Positions 1 to 6,271 are shown, numbered from the stretch's first letter. The stretch: DNA of 8,454 nt from Gallionella sp. (GCA_029850565.1 JARCRR010000220.1:1-8454), one strand, 5' to 3'. Numbers and translations are program-made. The notes: a model not told the origin generated them from the sequence alone.

Positions 1-1
1 T

Positions 2-445
2 ACCCTAAAGGACTTCATCTGGTGGTCTGGCTTGAGTGCGGGCGAGGCGCGCGCCGGGTTCGAAGACATCAAGTCGAGATTGGTGTCGGAGACGGCGGGT
101 AAGACCGTCTATTGGATGTCACCCGACATCTCTCTACCCGAAGACAAGGCGGGTGCATTCGCACTACCCGGTTTCGACGAATACATCCTGGGCTACCAGG
201 ACCGCAGCGCCGTGCTTGATGCGCAACACGCGGAGAAGATATGCCCCGGCAACAACGGCATGTTCGCTTCGACCATCCTCATCGAAGGCAAAGTAATAGG
301 GACGTGGAAGCGCACCATCAAGAAGAACTCCGTCGCCATCACAGCCGTACCCTTCACCAAATTGAGCAAGGCAAAGCAGGGCGCATTCCAGCAAGCGGCA
401 GAGCGATATGCTGAATTCATGGGTTTGCCCGCCGCGGTGATATGA
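2..445 (+). CDS. Winged-helix DNA-binding protein, HTH_42 / AlkZ-like family (3' part only)
   Basis: The reading frame is open from base 2 to the TGA at 443-445, giving the last 147 residues of a protein that starts upstream of the window. The visible part carries stretches typical of the HTH_42 (PF06224) family: DFIWWSGLS...ARAGFEDIK at its start, then LPGFDEYILGYQDRSAVLD, and an ILIEGKVIGTWKR segment further on. Known members include the DNA glycosylases AlkZ and YcaQ, which remove bulky or crosslinked alkylated bases. Their catalytic Gln-containing motif lies in the N-terminal half, which is missing here, so glycosylase activity cannot be judged. The TTG at 32-34 is an internal codon, because the conserved WWSG motif precedes it in frame. 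The stop overlaps the next gene by four bases (ATGA), so the two are probably translationally coupled. Confidence 0.85.
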   Translation, partial: TLKDFIWWSGLSAGEARAGFEDIKSRLVSETAGKTVYWMSPDISLPEDKAGAFALPGFDEYILGYQDRSAVLDAQHAEKICPGNNGMFASTILIEGKVIGTWKRTIKKNSVAITAVPFTKLSKAKQGAFQQAAERYAEFMGLPAAVI

Positions 446-858
446 ACGACCCTGTCGACCAATTCATCGAGATTGCCCCGGACTCGCCTACGCAGAAAGC
501 CGTCGTCCCGCAAGACAAGGGCAACAAACGATCCATCGCCACGATCGAGTACGAGTTGTTGAGCAGCAAGCCTTACTGCTACACCCTAGCCGAGTTGAAG
601 TTCGTCACCCACGTGCTGCGCAAGCAGATATCCGCGGCTGATTTGAAAGCGCATCGCCAACAGATTTGGGATGACTGCTTCGCCAAACCCTACGCCTGCA
701 TGCGCGCCTCGCCGCTGACCAAGCAATACGGCTGGGGAGCGCATTACGACGCGCAGGGCAAGATCGCCATCTATGCTGTCGAAAGCAAGGAATATCAACG
801 CTTCGTCAACGACAAGAAGCTCAAGAAATATGCCGCCATGCGCAGCAAGCGTGCGTGA
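442..858 (+). CDS. DUF6157 family protein
   Basis: A complete 138-residue protein that I recognise as DUF6157, a family of small cytoplasmic proteins without an assigned function. The supporting pattern is an N-terminal FIEIAPDSPT...AVVPQ segment, an IATIEYELLSSKPYCYT segment in the first half, and the conserved ASPLTKQYGWGAHYD...GKIAIYAVES block at about residues 90-115, followed by EYQRFV and a lysine/arginine-rich C-terminus ending KYAAMRSKRA. There is no signal peptide or membrane segment. The ATG at 442 overlaps the stop of the HTH_42 gene (ATGA), so ribosomes can reinitiate directly and the two proteins are probably made together. That pairing is the only functional hint, and it is not enough to assign a role in DNA repair. 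Confidence 0.85.
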   Translation: MNDPVDQFIEIAPDSPTQKAVVPQDKGNKRSIATIEYELLSSKPYCYTLAELKFVTHVLRKQISAADLKAHRQQIWDDCFAKPYACMRASPLTKQYGWGAHYDAQGKIAIYAVESKEYQRFVNDKKLKKYAAMRSKRA

Positions 859-891
859 TGTTTTGTCCTTCTGCTTTCCCTCTCGCTGCTT

Positions 892-897
892 TATCAT
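892..897 (+). promoter_or_regulatory. Possible -10 element (TATCAT) before the PilZ-like gene
   Basis: TATCAT matches the sigma70 -10 consensus at five of six positions and sits in the 74-base gap after the DUF6157 gene. The hexamer 17 bases upstream, TTCTGC, is a poor -35. Transcription would start near 904, about 29 bases before the GTG start at 933. The element is plausible because the gap is too long for tight coupling, but it is weak on sequence alone. Confidence 0.25.
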
Positions 898-932
898 CAC
901 CGCGTACTCACCACTAGAAGGCGCGACGCATC

Positions 933-2540
933 GTGTTCAAACTCTTCAGTGAAAGACCCGACCATCCGATGTACGACCTGGAAGAGGCGCAACGTCTGCT
1001 GGCTGAGCTGCCGGAAGAAGATATCCCCAAGTCGCTGGAAGAGATCACCTTCTGGCTGGATTCGATCAAGACCGCCGCGGGCTTCACGAACGAGCTGCGC
1101 AGCGCCGTCATCATGCTGTTGGATGAAGCGGGACAGGCGCGCCTGAAAGAGCTGTTGGGCCGCTATCTGGATGCACCGCATCTGCACGATTTCCAAGGGC
1201 TGCGCCAGTGGCAGTGCATCCATGCTTTCGCGCAGACTCTGTCCGCAGCTTATGCCGCTGTCATTGTCGAATGTCGGCAAGCGGAAAAGATATCGTTCGA
1301 ACTCAAAGAAAAACTGCCGCTGATCTGCGTGCGCCAGTTGCGCGCTGCTTCCGAGCAGATGAATCTGGAGTTGCTGCGTTACATCGAGGTCGATCCCGTC
1401 GTGTGGCAACAACTGTGTGCGTGCTACCGATTCGCCGAGTCCGTGCAGTGCACCGAGACGAACGTGTTCGCCTATCACGGGCACGCGGTGCATACCAACC
1501 CGCAACGCGAGATGTTGCGCGCCTTGGTGCTCTATATCTCCTCGACGGACACGCTCGCCGCCGACCAGGTCGAGGTGAGTTATCGCATCGCGGGCCGCCT
1601 CGCCAGCTTCTTTGACATGAGGACGACAGCAGATGCAAGCTGCCCCTATGTGTTCGACCTCGCGGCGGATGCACCGCCGCACAGAGCTGTGAGCGACCAA
1701 AGCGCCACGCCGACATCGCGTTACTTCGGCACGGCAAGAGCCTTGCCCGCGCTACAGCGCATCATCGATCAATACGAGAACGACCCCGCGTGGCAAGAGC
1801 GCCGCTTCGGCAGCGAATTCACACCCGCCGGCAAACTCACCGTGCTCAAGCACCTGACGACCTATTGGGCGACAGAACCGCCGCACCGGCATATGGAAGC
1901 CAGAAGCATCGATGCCAGCATTGACGTGGCGCACGGCTTCCGCGTCATCAGCCAGATCGTGACGCACATCGACGCGGGTAGCGATGCCGAGAAAGATGTC
2001 GATACCGCACGCGCAAAGATAGGTCTCACCGCTGCCGCTGCCGTCGAATACACCACCGAGGTGTGGCATATCACCGAGTTGAGTGCGACAAGTGTGGGCG
2101 CGATGCTTACGGGAACGCAGGGAGAGTGGATCAAGATCGGCGACCTGTGTGCTGTCAAGCCGCAGAACGGGCCAACATGGTGGGTCGGCATGGTGCGGCG
2201 GCTGCACACCGATAGCGCCGGCAAGATACACGTCGGCATCGAACTGCTCACCAAGCGTCCCACTTCGGTATGGCTGCGTGTGCTGGGCAAAGGAGCAGAG
2301 CTCACATCCAACTGGGAGAGCAGCTCCGGCTCGTTCAGCTACGACTACCTGCCCGTCATCCTGCTGCCGGATGAATACAATGCCTACTTGCACGCCACTC
2401 TGCTCATGGAATCGGGCCGCTTCGTGGCCGATGCGATCTACCAAATGATGATGGGCGAGAAGAGCCGCGACATCAAACTCACCAGGCTCATCGCCGAGGG
2501 GGAAGATTTTGAGCAGGTGGGATTCGAGTGGCTGGAATAA
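933..2540 (+). CDS. Conserved hypothetical protein with degenerate PilZ-like C-terminal region
   Basis: A 535-residue soluble protein with no signal peptide or membrane helix. It resembles large uncharacterised betaproteobacterial proteins that begin with an L-x-E-A-x-x-L-L-A-E-L-P helix (about residues 16-27) and an EEITFWLDS segment, continue as a long helical region, and end in a PilZ-like beta domain. That last part is at about residues 377-452: VWHITELSATSVGAML, then IGDLCAVKP, WWVGMVRRLH, IHVGIELL and VWLRVLG. Canonical PilZ domains bind cyclic di-GMP through RxxxR and (D/N)xSxxG. Here the second motif is distorted (ELSATSVG) and no RxxxR lies just upstream, so ligand binding is doubtful. 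The GTG start is chosen because the family-like N-terminus follows it; an AGAAGG at 916-921 lies 11 bases upstream, slightly far. It may be a signalling or scaffold protein, but no function is established. Confidence 0.75.
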   Translation: MFKLFSERPDHPMYDLEEAQRLLAELPEEDIPKSLEEITFWLDSIKTAAGFTNELRSAVIMLLDEAGQARLKELLGRYLDAPHLHDFQGLRQWQCIHAFAQTLSAAYAAVIVECRQAEKISFELKEKLPLICVRQLRAASEQMNLELLRYIEVDPVVWQQLCACYRFAESVQCTETNVFAYHGHAVHTNPQREMLRALVLYISSTDTLAADQVEVSYRIAGRLASFFDMRTTADASCPYVFDLAADAPPHRAVSDQSATPTSRYFGTARALPALQRIIDQYENDPAWQERRFGSEFTPAGKLTVLKHLTTYWATEPPHRHMEARSIDASIDVAHGFRVISQIVTHIDAGSDAEKDVDTARAKIGLTAAAAVEYTTEVWHITELSATSVGAMLTGTQGEWIKIGDLCAVKPQNGPTWWVGMVRRLHTDSAGKIHVGIELLTKRPTSVWLRVLGKGAELTSNWESSSGSFSYDYLPVILLPDEYNAYLHATLLMESGRFVADAIYQMMMGEKSRDIKLTRLIAEGEDFEQVGFEWLE

Positions 2541-2631
2541 GTCACCCGTACGACCAAACCATCGGCTTGTGGTGCGGGAATAAAGTATCTGTGAACGGTT
2601 CATCCGGCAAAGGCCGACGCAACGAATGATT

Positions 2632-2639
2632 GGAGGTGA
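2632..2639 (+). promoter_or_regulatory. Strong Shine-Dalgarno (GGAGGTGA) that decides a TTG start
   Basis: GGAGGTGA is a near-perfect complement to the 16S rRNA 3' end. Its GGAGG core ends seven bases before the TTG at 2644. The in-frame ATG at 2626 lies upstream of this site and has no ribosome binding site of its own, so the TTG is the more likely start of the TfoX-domain gene. Confidence 0.7.
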
Positions 2640-2643
2640 CCTC

Positions 2644-2907
2644 TTGAATATTTCTGACCTACCCAACTTCGGTCCCAAGTCACAGCAGATGCTTGAACAA
2701 GCGGGTATCAAGACGGTCGAGCAACTGCGCGAACTGGGCGCAGTGAGGGCTTTTGTTCAAATCAAACGCTCCGGCGCTGCATCAAGTTTGAATCTGCTGT
2801 GGGCGATGGAGGGCGCGCTGTCGGGCAGGCATTGGCAGATGGTGGCGAAACATGACCGTCTGCGCCTGTTGTTGGAACTGGAGGATGTTGAAAAGGGGGG
2901 GCTGTAA
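2644..2907 (+). CDS. TfoX/Sxy C-terminal domain protein (stand-alone)
   Basis: An 87-residue protein consisting almost entirely of a TfoX C-terminal domain (PF04994). Diagnostic stretches are LPNFGPKSQQMLEQAGI at the N-terminus, TVEQLRELGAV (a helix-hairpin-helix-like region), and SLNLLWAMEGALSGRHW in the middle. Full-length TfoX/Sxy proteins, regulators of competence genes in Haemophilus and Vibrio, also have an N-terminal domain that is absent here. C-terminal-only versions are common in proteobacteria and their role is not settled, so no competence function is claimed. The start is taken as TTG 2644 because of the strong ribosome binding site at 2632-2639; the alternative ATG 2626 would add six residues (MIGGDL) that look non-conserved. 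The TAA overlaps the next ATG by one base (TAATG), implying coupling. Confidence 0.85.
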   Translation: MNISDLPNFGPKSQQMLEQAGIKTVEQLRELGAVRAFVQIKRSGAASSLNLLWAMEGALSGRHWQMVAKHDRLRLLLELEDVEKGGL

Positions 2908-3152
2908 TGGAGAATCCTGCACGCATGACAAGGGAACGCTACACTATGCCCGATTTCATTCGCGACGCGTTGACCAAGAGGAAGCTTACCGCCGCTTACG
3001 ATGCGCGTCCGCCGTACCAGCGCAACGACTACATCGGCTGGATCACGCGCGCCAAGCTCCCCGAGACGCAACAGAAGCGCCTGGCCCAGATGCTGGAAGA
3101 ACTGGCGAAAGGCGATGTGTATATGAAAATGGCCTATCGGGGAAAGAGGTGA
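2907..3152 (+). CDS. YdeI/OmpD-associated (OmdA-domain) family protein, short form
   Basis: An 81-residue protein matching the C-terminal OmdA module (PF13376) of YdeI-like proteins: MPDFIRDALTKRKLTAAYDA, then YIGWITRAKLPETQQKRLAQM and a final GDVYMKMAYRGKR. Typical YdeI proteins are more than twice as long and carry an additional N-terminal domain; here only the C-terminal module is present. Family names refer to resistance to peptides and OmpD association in enterobacteria, but the biochemical role is unknown. There is no signal peptide, so it is probably cytoplasmic. The ATG at 2907 shares its first base with the preceding TAA and has a G-rich site (AAGGGGGG, just upstream) as ribosome binding site. 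In-frame ATGs at 2928 and 2946 are alternatives; the conserved part begins near 2946. Confidence 0.82.
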   Translation: MENPARMTRERYTMPDFIRDALTKRKLTAAYDARPPYQRNDYIGWITRAKLPETQQKRLAQMLEELAKGDVYMKMAYRGKR

Positions 3153-3366
3153 TGCGGAATGAGATAGGCGATTCTGCTCCCTCAAGTGATTTTGATCATC
3201 AGACGCAGTCGGTGTTTATTTTGTTTTATGCACTATCGGTGCACTTCGGGAGCTAAGGCATGGCTCAGTCAGGTATCCTTGGCAAAAGGGGCGCAGATCG
3301 TTACCTTGGTTGCTACTTGTGATTCCAGACATGGTAAGCGTCCCCGTATTTTCATCAGAAACTCGA
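3153..3366. other. AT-rich intergenic spacer with two doubtful micro-ORFs
   Basis: This 214-base gap holds no convincing gene. A 34-codon frame runs from the ATG at 3152 (overlapping the TGA of the OmdA gene as TGATG) to a TAA at 3254-3256. A second frame of 20 codons runs from the ATG at 3260 to a TGA at 3320-3322 and has a GGGAG seven bases before its start. Neither resembles a known family. The spacer also holds the inverted repeat at 3176-3253. I see no clear promoter for the downstream hydrolase gene, though one probably lies here. Confidence 0.4.
3176..3253. repeat. Imperfect inverted repeat in the spacer before the alpha/beta hydrolase
   Basis: The left arm GCTCCC-TC-AAGTG (3176-3188) pairs with the right arm CACTT-C-GGGAGC (3242-3253): eleven complementary bases interrupted by one internal mismatch/bulge, around a 53-base loop. 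Inside, TGCAC (3229-3233) and GTGCA (3239-3243) form a second small hairpin with a five-base loop; it shares 3242-3243 with the long arm, so the two structures compete. The region is AT-rich (about 38% GC over 3181-3240). No T-run follows the right arm, so it does not look like a rho-independent terminator. It could be an mRNA structure, the trace of a small mobile element, or chance. Confidence 0.4.
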
Positions 3367-4245
3367 ATGGAAAAACTGATTTCAACCGAAGATGGATTGA
3401 CTTTATGGTCGGAGGCATTTGGTAAGCCTACTGACAGCCCCGTATTGCTGATCATGGGTGCAATGAATCAGGGAATATTCTGGCCGGATGAATTCTGTCA
3501 AGAACTGGCGCAATCAGGCAATTTTGTTATCCGGTACGATCATCGCGATACTGGAAAATCTTCGACGGTTGATTTTCAAAAACAGCCATACGATTTGAAC
3601 GTACTCATGCAAGATGCCTTGGCCGTGCTGCATGGGTATAAGGCCAAGAAGGCTGTGATTGTAGGGCTCTCCATGGGGGGGTACATCGCTCAGCTCATTG
3701 CGATTAATTCACCGAGTATCGTGGGTCGACTAGTATTGATTTCAACAACAGCCGACCATCGCCCTTACATGGCTGCAACAATGGGGCTGGGAAATAAGGA
3801 TTTCAGCCTTCCCGCTCCGGAAGACAAGCTGCTAGATTACATTCGCGCCACAGTAGCCAATCCACCCAAAACAGTTTTGGAAGTGGAAGAGAATTTGATC
3901 CAGGGCTGGGCAATCACATACGGTGGAAAGAGGGCCGCTCCCACAGAGCAGATTGCCAAGACGCTAAGGCTTTGCGCGCAACGTTCTATCAACCCATCAA
4001 CCGGTTACAACCATGCATTGGCTGTTTCAGCTTCTCCAGACCGCCTCGAATCTATCAAGCTAATTCAGGCTCCAACCCTGATTATTCACGGCAAATATGA
4101 CGCACTACTGCCATTGGCTCACGCCGAGTACCTTGCGAAGAACATCCCGAAATCTCAACTCGTGATATTGGAAATGGGGCATTCGTTCATGTGGTCATGG
4201 TCGAATGAAGTTCTATCCAACATAGTAAAATTTGTGAAAAGCTGA
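3367..4245 (+). CDS. Alpha/beta fold hydrolase, RdmC-like esterase type
   Basis: A 292-residue alpha/beta hydrolase, a normal length for the fold. The N-terminal half has VLLIMGAMNQGIFWPDEF and FVIRYDHRDTGKSS, a pattern I associate with the RdmC (aclacinomycin methylesterase) branch. The nucleophile elbow is GLSMGG with Ser102. The other likely triad members are Asp245 (HGKYDALLP) and His272 (EMGHSF). No signal peptide is evident. The substrate cannot be told from sequence: an ester or related bond is likely. The start is uncertain. ATG 3367 places the conserved TEDGLTLWSEAFG segment next to the N-terminus, as in relatives; ATG 3331 or TTG 3310 would add 12 or 19 residues, and none has a good ribosome binding site. 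The gene is visibly poorer in GC (40-55% in lines counted) than its neighbours, suggesting separate acquisition. Confidence 0.88.
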   Translation: MEKLISTEDGLTLWSEAFGKPTDSPVLLIMGAMNQGIFWPDEFCQELAQSGNFVIRYDHRDTGKSSTVDFQKQPYDLNVLMQDALAVLHGYKAKKAVIVGLSMGGYIAQLIAINSPSIVGRLVLISTTADHRPYMAATMGLGNKDFSLPAPEDKLLDYIRATVANPPKTVLEVEENLIQGWAITYGGKRAAPTEQIAKTLRLCAQRSINPSTGYNHALAVSASPDRLESIKLIQAPTLIIHGKYDALLPLAHAEYLAKNIPKSQLVILEMGHSFMWSWSNEVLSNIVKFVKS

Positions 4246-4322
4246 AATTGCATGCAGTTGAAAACTATCTACTGACAATCTACTTAGGGTCGATTGCCAA
4301 AGTTCACTTAATGCCGATTGGG

Positions 4323-4328
4323 TAGAAT
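4323..4328 (+). promoter_or_regulatory. Possible -10 element (TAGAAT) just before the EEP gene
   Basis: TAGAAT matches the -10 consensus at five of six positions, in the context GGGTAGAATG. No good -35 lies 15-19 bases upstream. Transcription from this element would start at about 4335-4336, right on the ATG at 4336, which would make the message nearly leaderless. This fits the absence of a Shine-Dalgarno sequence before that ATG. Confidence 0.35.
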
Positions 4329-4335
4329 GTCTCCT

Positions 4336-5070
4336 ATGCCCAACCTCAAGATCGCCACTTACAATATCCATAAAGGTTTCTCGCAATTCAACCGCCGTGT
4401 GGTGATGCACGAGTTGCGCGAGAAATTGCGCGAGCTGGATGCGGACATCGTGTTCTTGCAGGAAGTGCAGGGAGAGCATGCGCATCATGCGCAACGTCAT
4501 GCCGCCTATCCTGAAGGTCCGCAGTATGAGTTTCTGGCCGATGAGGTTTGGGGGTATCACGCCTATGGCATGAATGCAGTCTACGAGGCCGGGCATCACG
4601 GCAATGCCATCCTCAGTCGTTACCCCATCCTGCAGACCCGCAACAGAGATGTGTCGGCGCATCGTTTCGAGCAGCGCGGCCTGTTGCATTGCGAGATCGA
4701 TTTCAAGGGGCAGTCCGTACATAGTTTCTGCGCGCACTTCGGACTGTTCGCCAAAGGCCGTCGCACGCAGATGAATGCGTTGATAGAACACGTGCGGGGC
4801 GAGGTCGATCCGAGTGCTCCTTTGGTCATTGCGGGCGATTTCAACGATTGGCGCGATCAGTTGAGTCAAGAGTTTGCGAGTGAATTGGGTGTCCAGGATG
4901 TCTTCCATATCGGACATGGCAAGCTTGCACGCAGCTTCCCTTCTGCCTTTCCGATGTTCAAACTCGACCGCATCTACGTGCGCGGTTTTGCAGTCGACCA
5001 TTGCCAGGTATATGGCGGACGAAGTCTGTCCGATCATGCGGCACTGCTCGCGGAGTTACGCAAGATATGA
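4336..5070 (+). CDS. ybhP: Endonuclease/exonuclease/phosphatase (EEP) family protein, YbhP-like
   Basis: A 244-residue protein of the DNase I-like EEP superfamily, metal-dependent phosphodiesterases or phosphatases. All core motifs are present: TYNIHKG with Asn10, FLQEV with the metal-binding Glu43, GDFND with Asp168, Asn170 and Asp171, and the C-terminal SDH with Asp233-His234. These indicate an active enzyme, but members cleave substrates from nucleic acids to phospholipids, so the substrate is open. It overlaps the cardiolipin synthase gene by four bases (ATGA), in the same order as E. coli ybhP-clsB. That points to lipid or membrane metabolism; the role of YbhP itself is not established. 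The ATG at 4336 is preferred over ATG 4327 or TTG 4318 because the conserved N-terminus begins immediately after it; there is no clear ribosome binding site. Confidence 0.88.
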   Translation: MPNLKIATYNIHKGFSQFNRRVVMHELREKLRELDADIVFLQEVQGEHAHHAQRHAAYPEGPQYEFLADEVWGYHAYGMNAVYEAGHHGNAILSRYPILQTRNRDVSAHRFEQRGLLHCEIDFKGQSVHSFCAHFGLFAKGRRTQMNALIEHVRGEVDPSAPLVIAGDFNDWRDQLSQEFASELGVQDVFHIGHGKLARSFPSAFPMFKLDRIYVRGFAVDHCQVYGGRSLSDHAALLAELRKI

Positions 5071-6227
5071 GCCGCACGTTCCAGATCGGCCGCAACAAAT
5101 TGACGCTGCTGCAGAACGGCACGCATTTCTTTCCGCAATTGTGCGCGGACATCGATGCGGCGAAGCACCACGTCTATTTGGAGACCTATATCTTTGCGGC
5201 GGACGAGACGGGGCGTTTGGTGTCTCAGGCTTTGCAACGCGCAGCACATCGCCATGTCACGGTGCGCTTGTTGTTGGATGGTATCGGCTCGGCAGAGTTG
5301 CCGTCGGCATGGGTGGACGATTTGCGCACGGCCGGGGTCGAGGTGCAGTGGTTCAGGCGCGAAACAGGATTGTTCAATTTCAATCGCTTCCGCCTGCGTC
5401 GTTTGCATCGCAAGCTGTCGGTGATCGACGGCGAGACGGCTTATGTGGGCGGCATCAACATCTTGAACGACATCCCCGCGGGGGAAGATTTCGATGCGCC
5501 GCGTCTGGATTACTCTGTACGTATCCAAGGTGCGTTGGCGCAGCGGGTGCAAGAGGAGATGCGCACGCTTTGGTCGGTGATCCAGCGTGCGACATTGAGA
5601 AAACGCATAGGACGACTGGGTTCGCGCTTGCGCAATTTGACGCGAGATAAGGTGAAAACCAGCGTCGAACTGATGCTGCGCGACAACGTGGGACATCGCC
5701 GTGACATCGAGCATGCCTATCTGCAAGCCATCGCCCAGGCGCAGCACGAGATCGTGTTGGCCAACGCCTATTTCCTGCCGGGTCGCGGCATACGCAAGGC
5801 CCTGCAAGAGGCCGCACAGCGCGGCGTGCGTGTGGTGCTGCTATTGCAAGGCCGCGTCGAATATCGCTTGCAGCATTACGCCACTATGTTTCTCTACCAA
5901 CGATTGATGGATAGCGGCGTCGAGATCTACGAGTATCGCGACAGCTATCTGCATGCGAAGGTCGGTGTGGTGGATGGCGAGTGGGCAACGGTGGGTTCTT
6001 CCAATCTTGACCCCTTGAGTCTGATGCTGGCACGCGAGGCGAATCTGGTGGTGCGCGATGATGCGTTCGCCAAGGTCTTGCATGCGAGTCTGATGCGCGC
6101 TATCCACAACTCCGCCGTGCGCGTGGAGCATAGCCGGTTGAAGCCTGTCTCCGCGCTCCTGGCGAGGATCAGTTACGGCCTGATCCGCTGGGCGGTGAAT
6201 TTGCTGGGCTTATCCAAGGAGCATTGA
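5067..6227 (+). CDS. clsB: Cardiolipin synthase B-type (phospholipase D superfamily)
   Basis: A 386-residue protein of the phospholipase D superfamily with two HxKxxxxD motifs: His114-Lys116-Asp121 (HRKLSVID, followed by GETAYVGGIN) and His296-Lys298-Asp303 (HAKVGVVD, followed by GEWATVGSSNLD). Two complete HKD motifs make a full catalytic pair. Enzymes of this type transfer phosphatidyl groups to make cardiolipin, typically from two phosphatidylglycerols, at the inner membrane. It lacks the N-terminal transmembrane helices of ClsA and is close to the length of E. coli ClsB, so the B type fits best; membrane contact is probably peripheral, helped by a basic region (RKRIGRLGSRLR) and a hydrophobic C-terminal segment (LIRWAVNLLGL). 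The ATG at 5067 overlaps the EEP stop (ATGA); an in-frame TTG at 5001 is unlikely because it lies deep inside the EEP gene. Confidence 0.92.
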   Translation: MSRTFQIGRNKLTLLQNGTHFFPQLCADIDAAKHHVYLETYIFAADETGRLVSQALQRAAHRHVTVRLLLDGIGSAELPSAWVDDLRTAGVEVQWFRRETGLFNFNRFRLRRLHRKLSVIDGETAYVGGINILNDIPAGEDFDAPRLDYSVRIQGALAQRVQEEMRTLWSVIQRATLRKRIGRLGSRLRNLTRDKVKTSVELMLRDNVGHRRDIEHAYLQAIAQAQHEIVLANAYFLPGRGIRKALQEAAQRGVRVVLLLQGRVEYRLQHYATMFLYQRLMDSGVEIYEYRDSYLHAKVGVVDGEWATVGSSNLDPLSLMLAREANLVVRDDAFAKVLHASLMRAIHNSAVRVEHSRLKPVSALLARISYGLIRWAVNLLGLSKEH

Positions 6228-6237
6228 CGTTCGCGCT

Positions 6238-6243
6238 TATAAT
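6238..6243 (+). promoter_or_regulatory. Consensus -10 element (TATAAT) before the ABC exporter
   Basis: A perfect TATAAT lies in the 44-base gap between the cardiolipin synthase stop and the ABC exporter ATG. Transcription would start near 6250, leaving a leader of about 22 bases. No acceptable -35 is seen at 15-19 bases spacing; the TTGACG at 6224-6229 is only eight bases away, which is too close. The exporter may therefore have its own weak or activator-dependent promoter, besides read-through from the upstream pair. Confidence 0.4.
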
Positions 6244-6271
6244 GCCGTCCTGATTCGTCGTTCGACTTGCC

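Noticed and set aside
2541..2610. A terminator after the PilZ-like gene, from partial complementarity of CCCGTACGACCA with TGGTGCGGG
   Set aside because: Pairing needs several bulges and no T-run follows.
1752..2711. A 319-codon open frame on the minus strand
   Set aside because: It runs antisense to the PilZ-like gene, which has family-like sequence, and its translation is low-complexity and unrecognisable.
2644..3152. A toxin-antitoxin pair, because two tiny genes overlap
   Set aside because: Both proteins match known non-toxin domains (TfoX C-terminal, OmdA) and neither looks like a toxin or a typical antitoxin.
5001..5066. N-terminal extension of the cardiolipin synthase from a TTG
   Set aside because: It would overlap the end of the EEP gene by 70 bases, including its SDH motif; the ATG at 5067 with the ATGA overlap fits better.
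6224..6243. TTGACG followed by a perfect TATAAT as a full sigma70 promoter
   Set aside because: The spacer is only eight bases, far below the 15-19 needed; only the -10 was kept, as a weak candidate.
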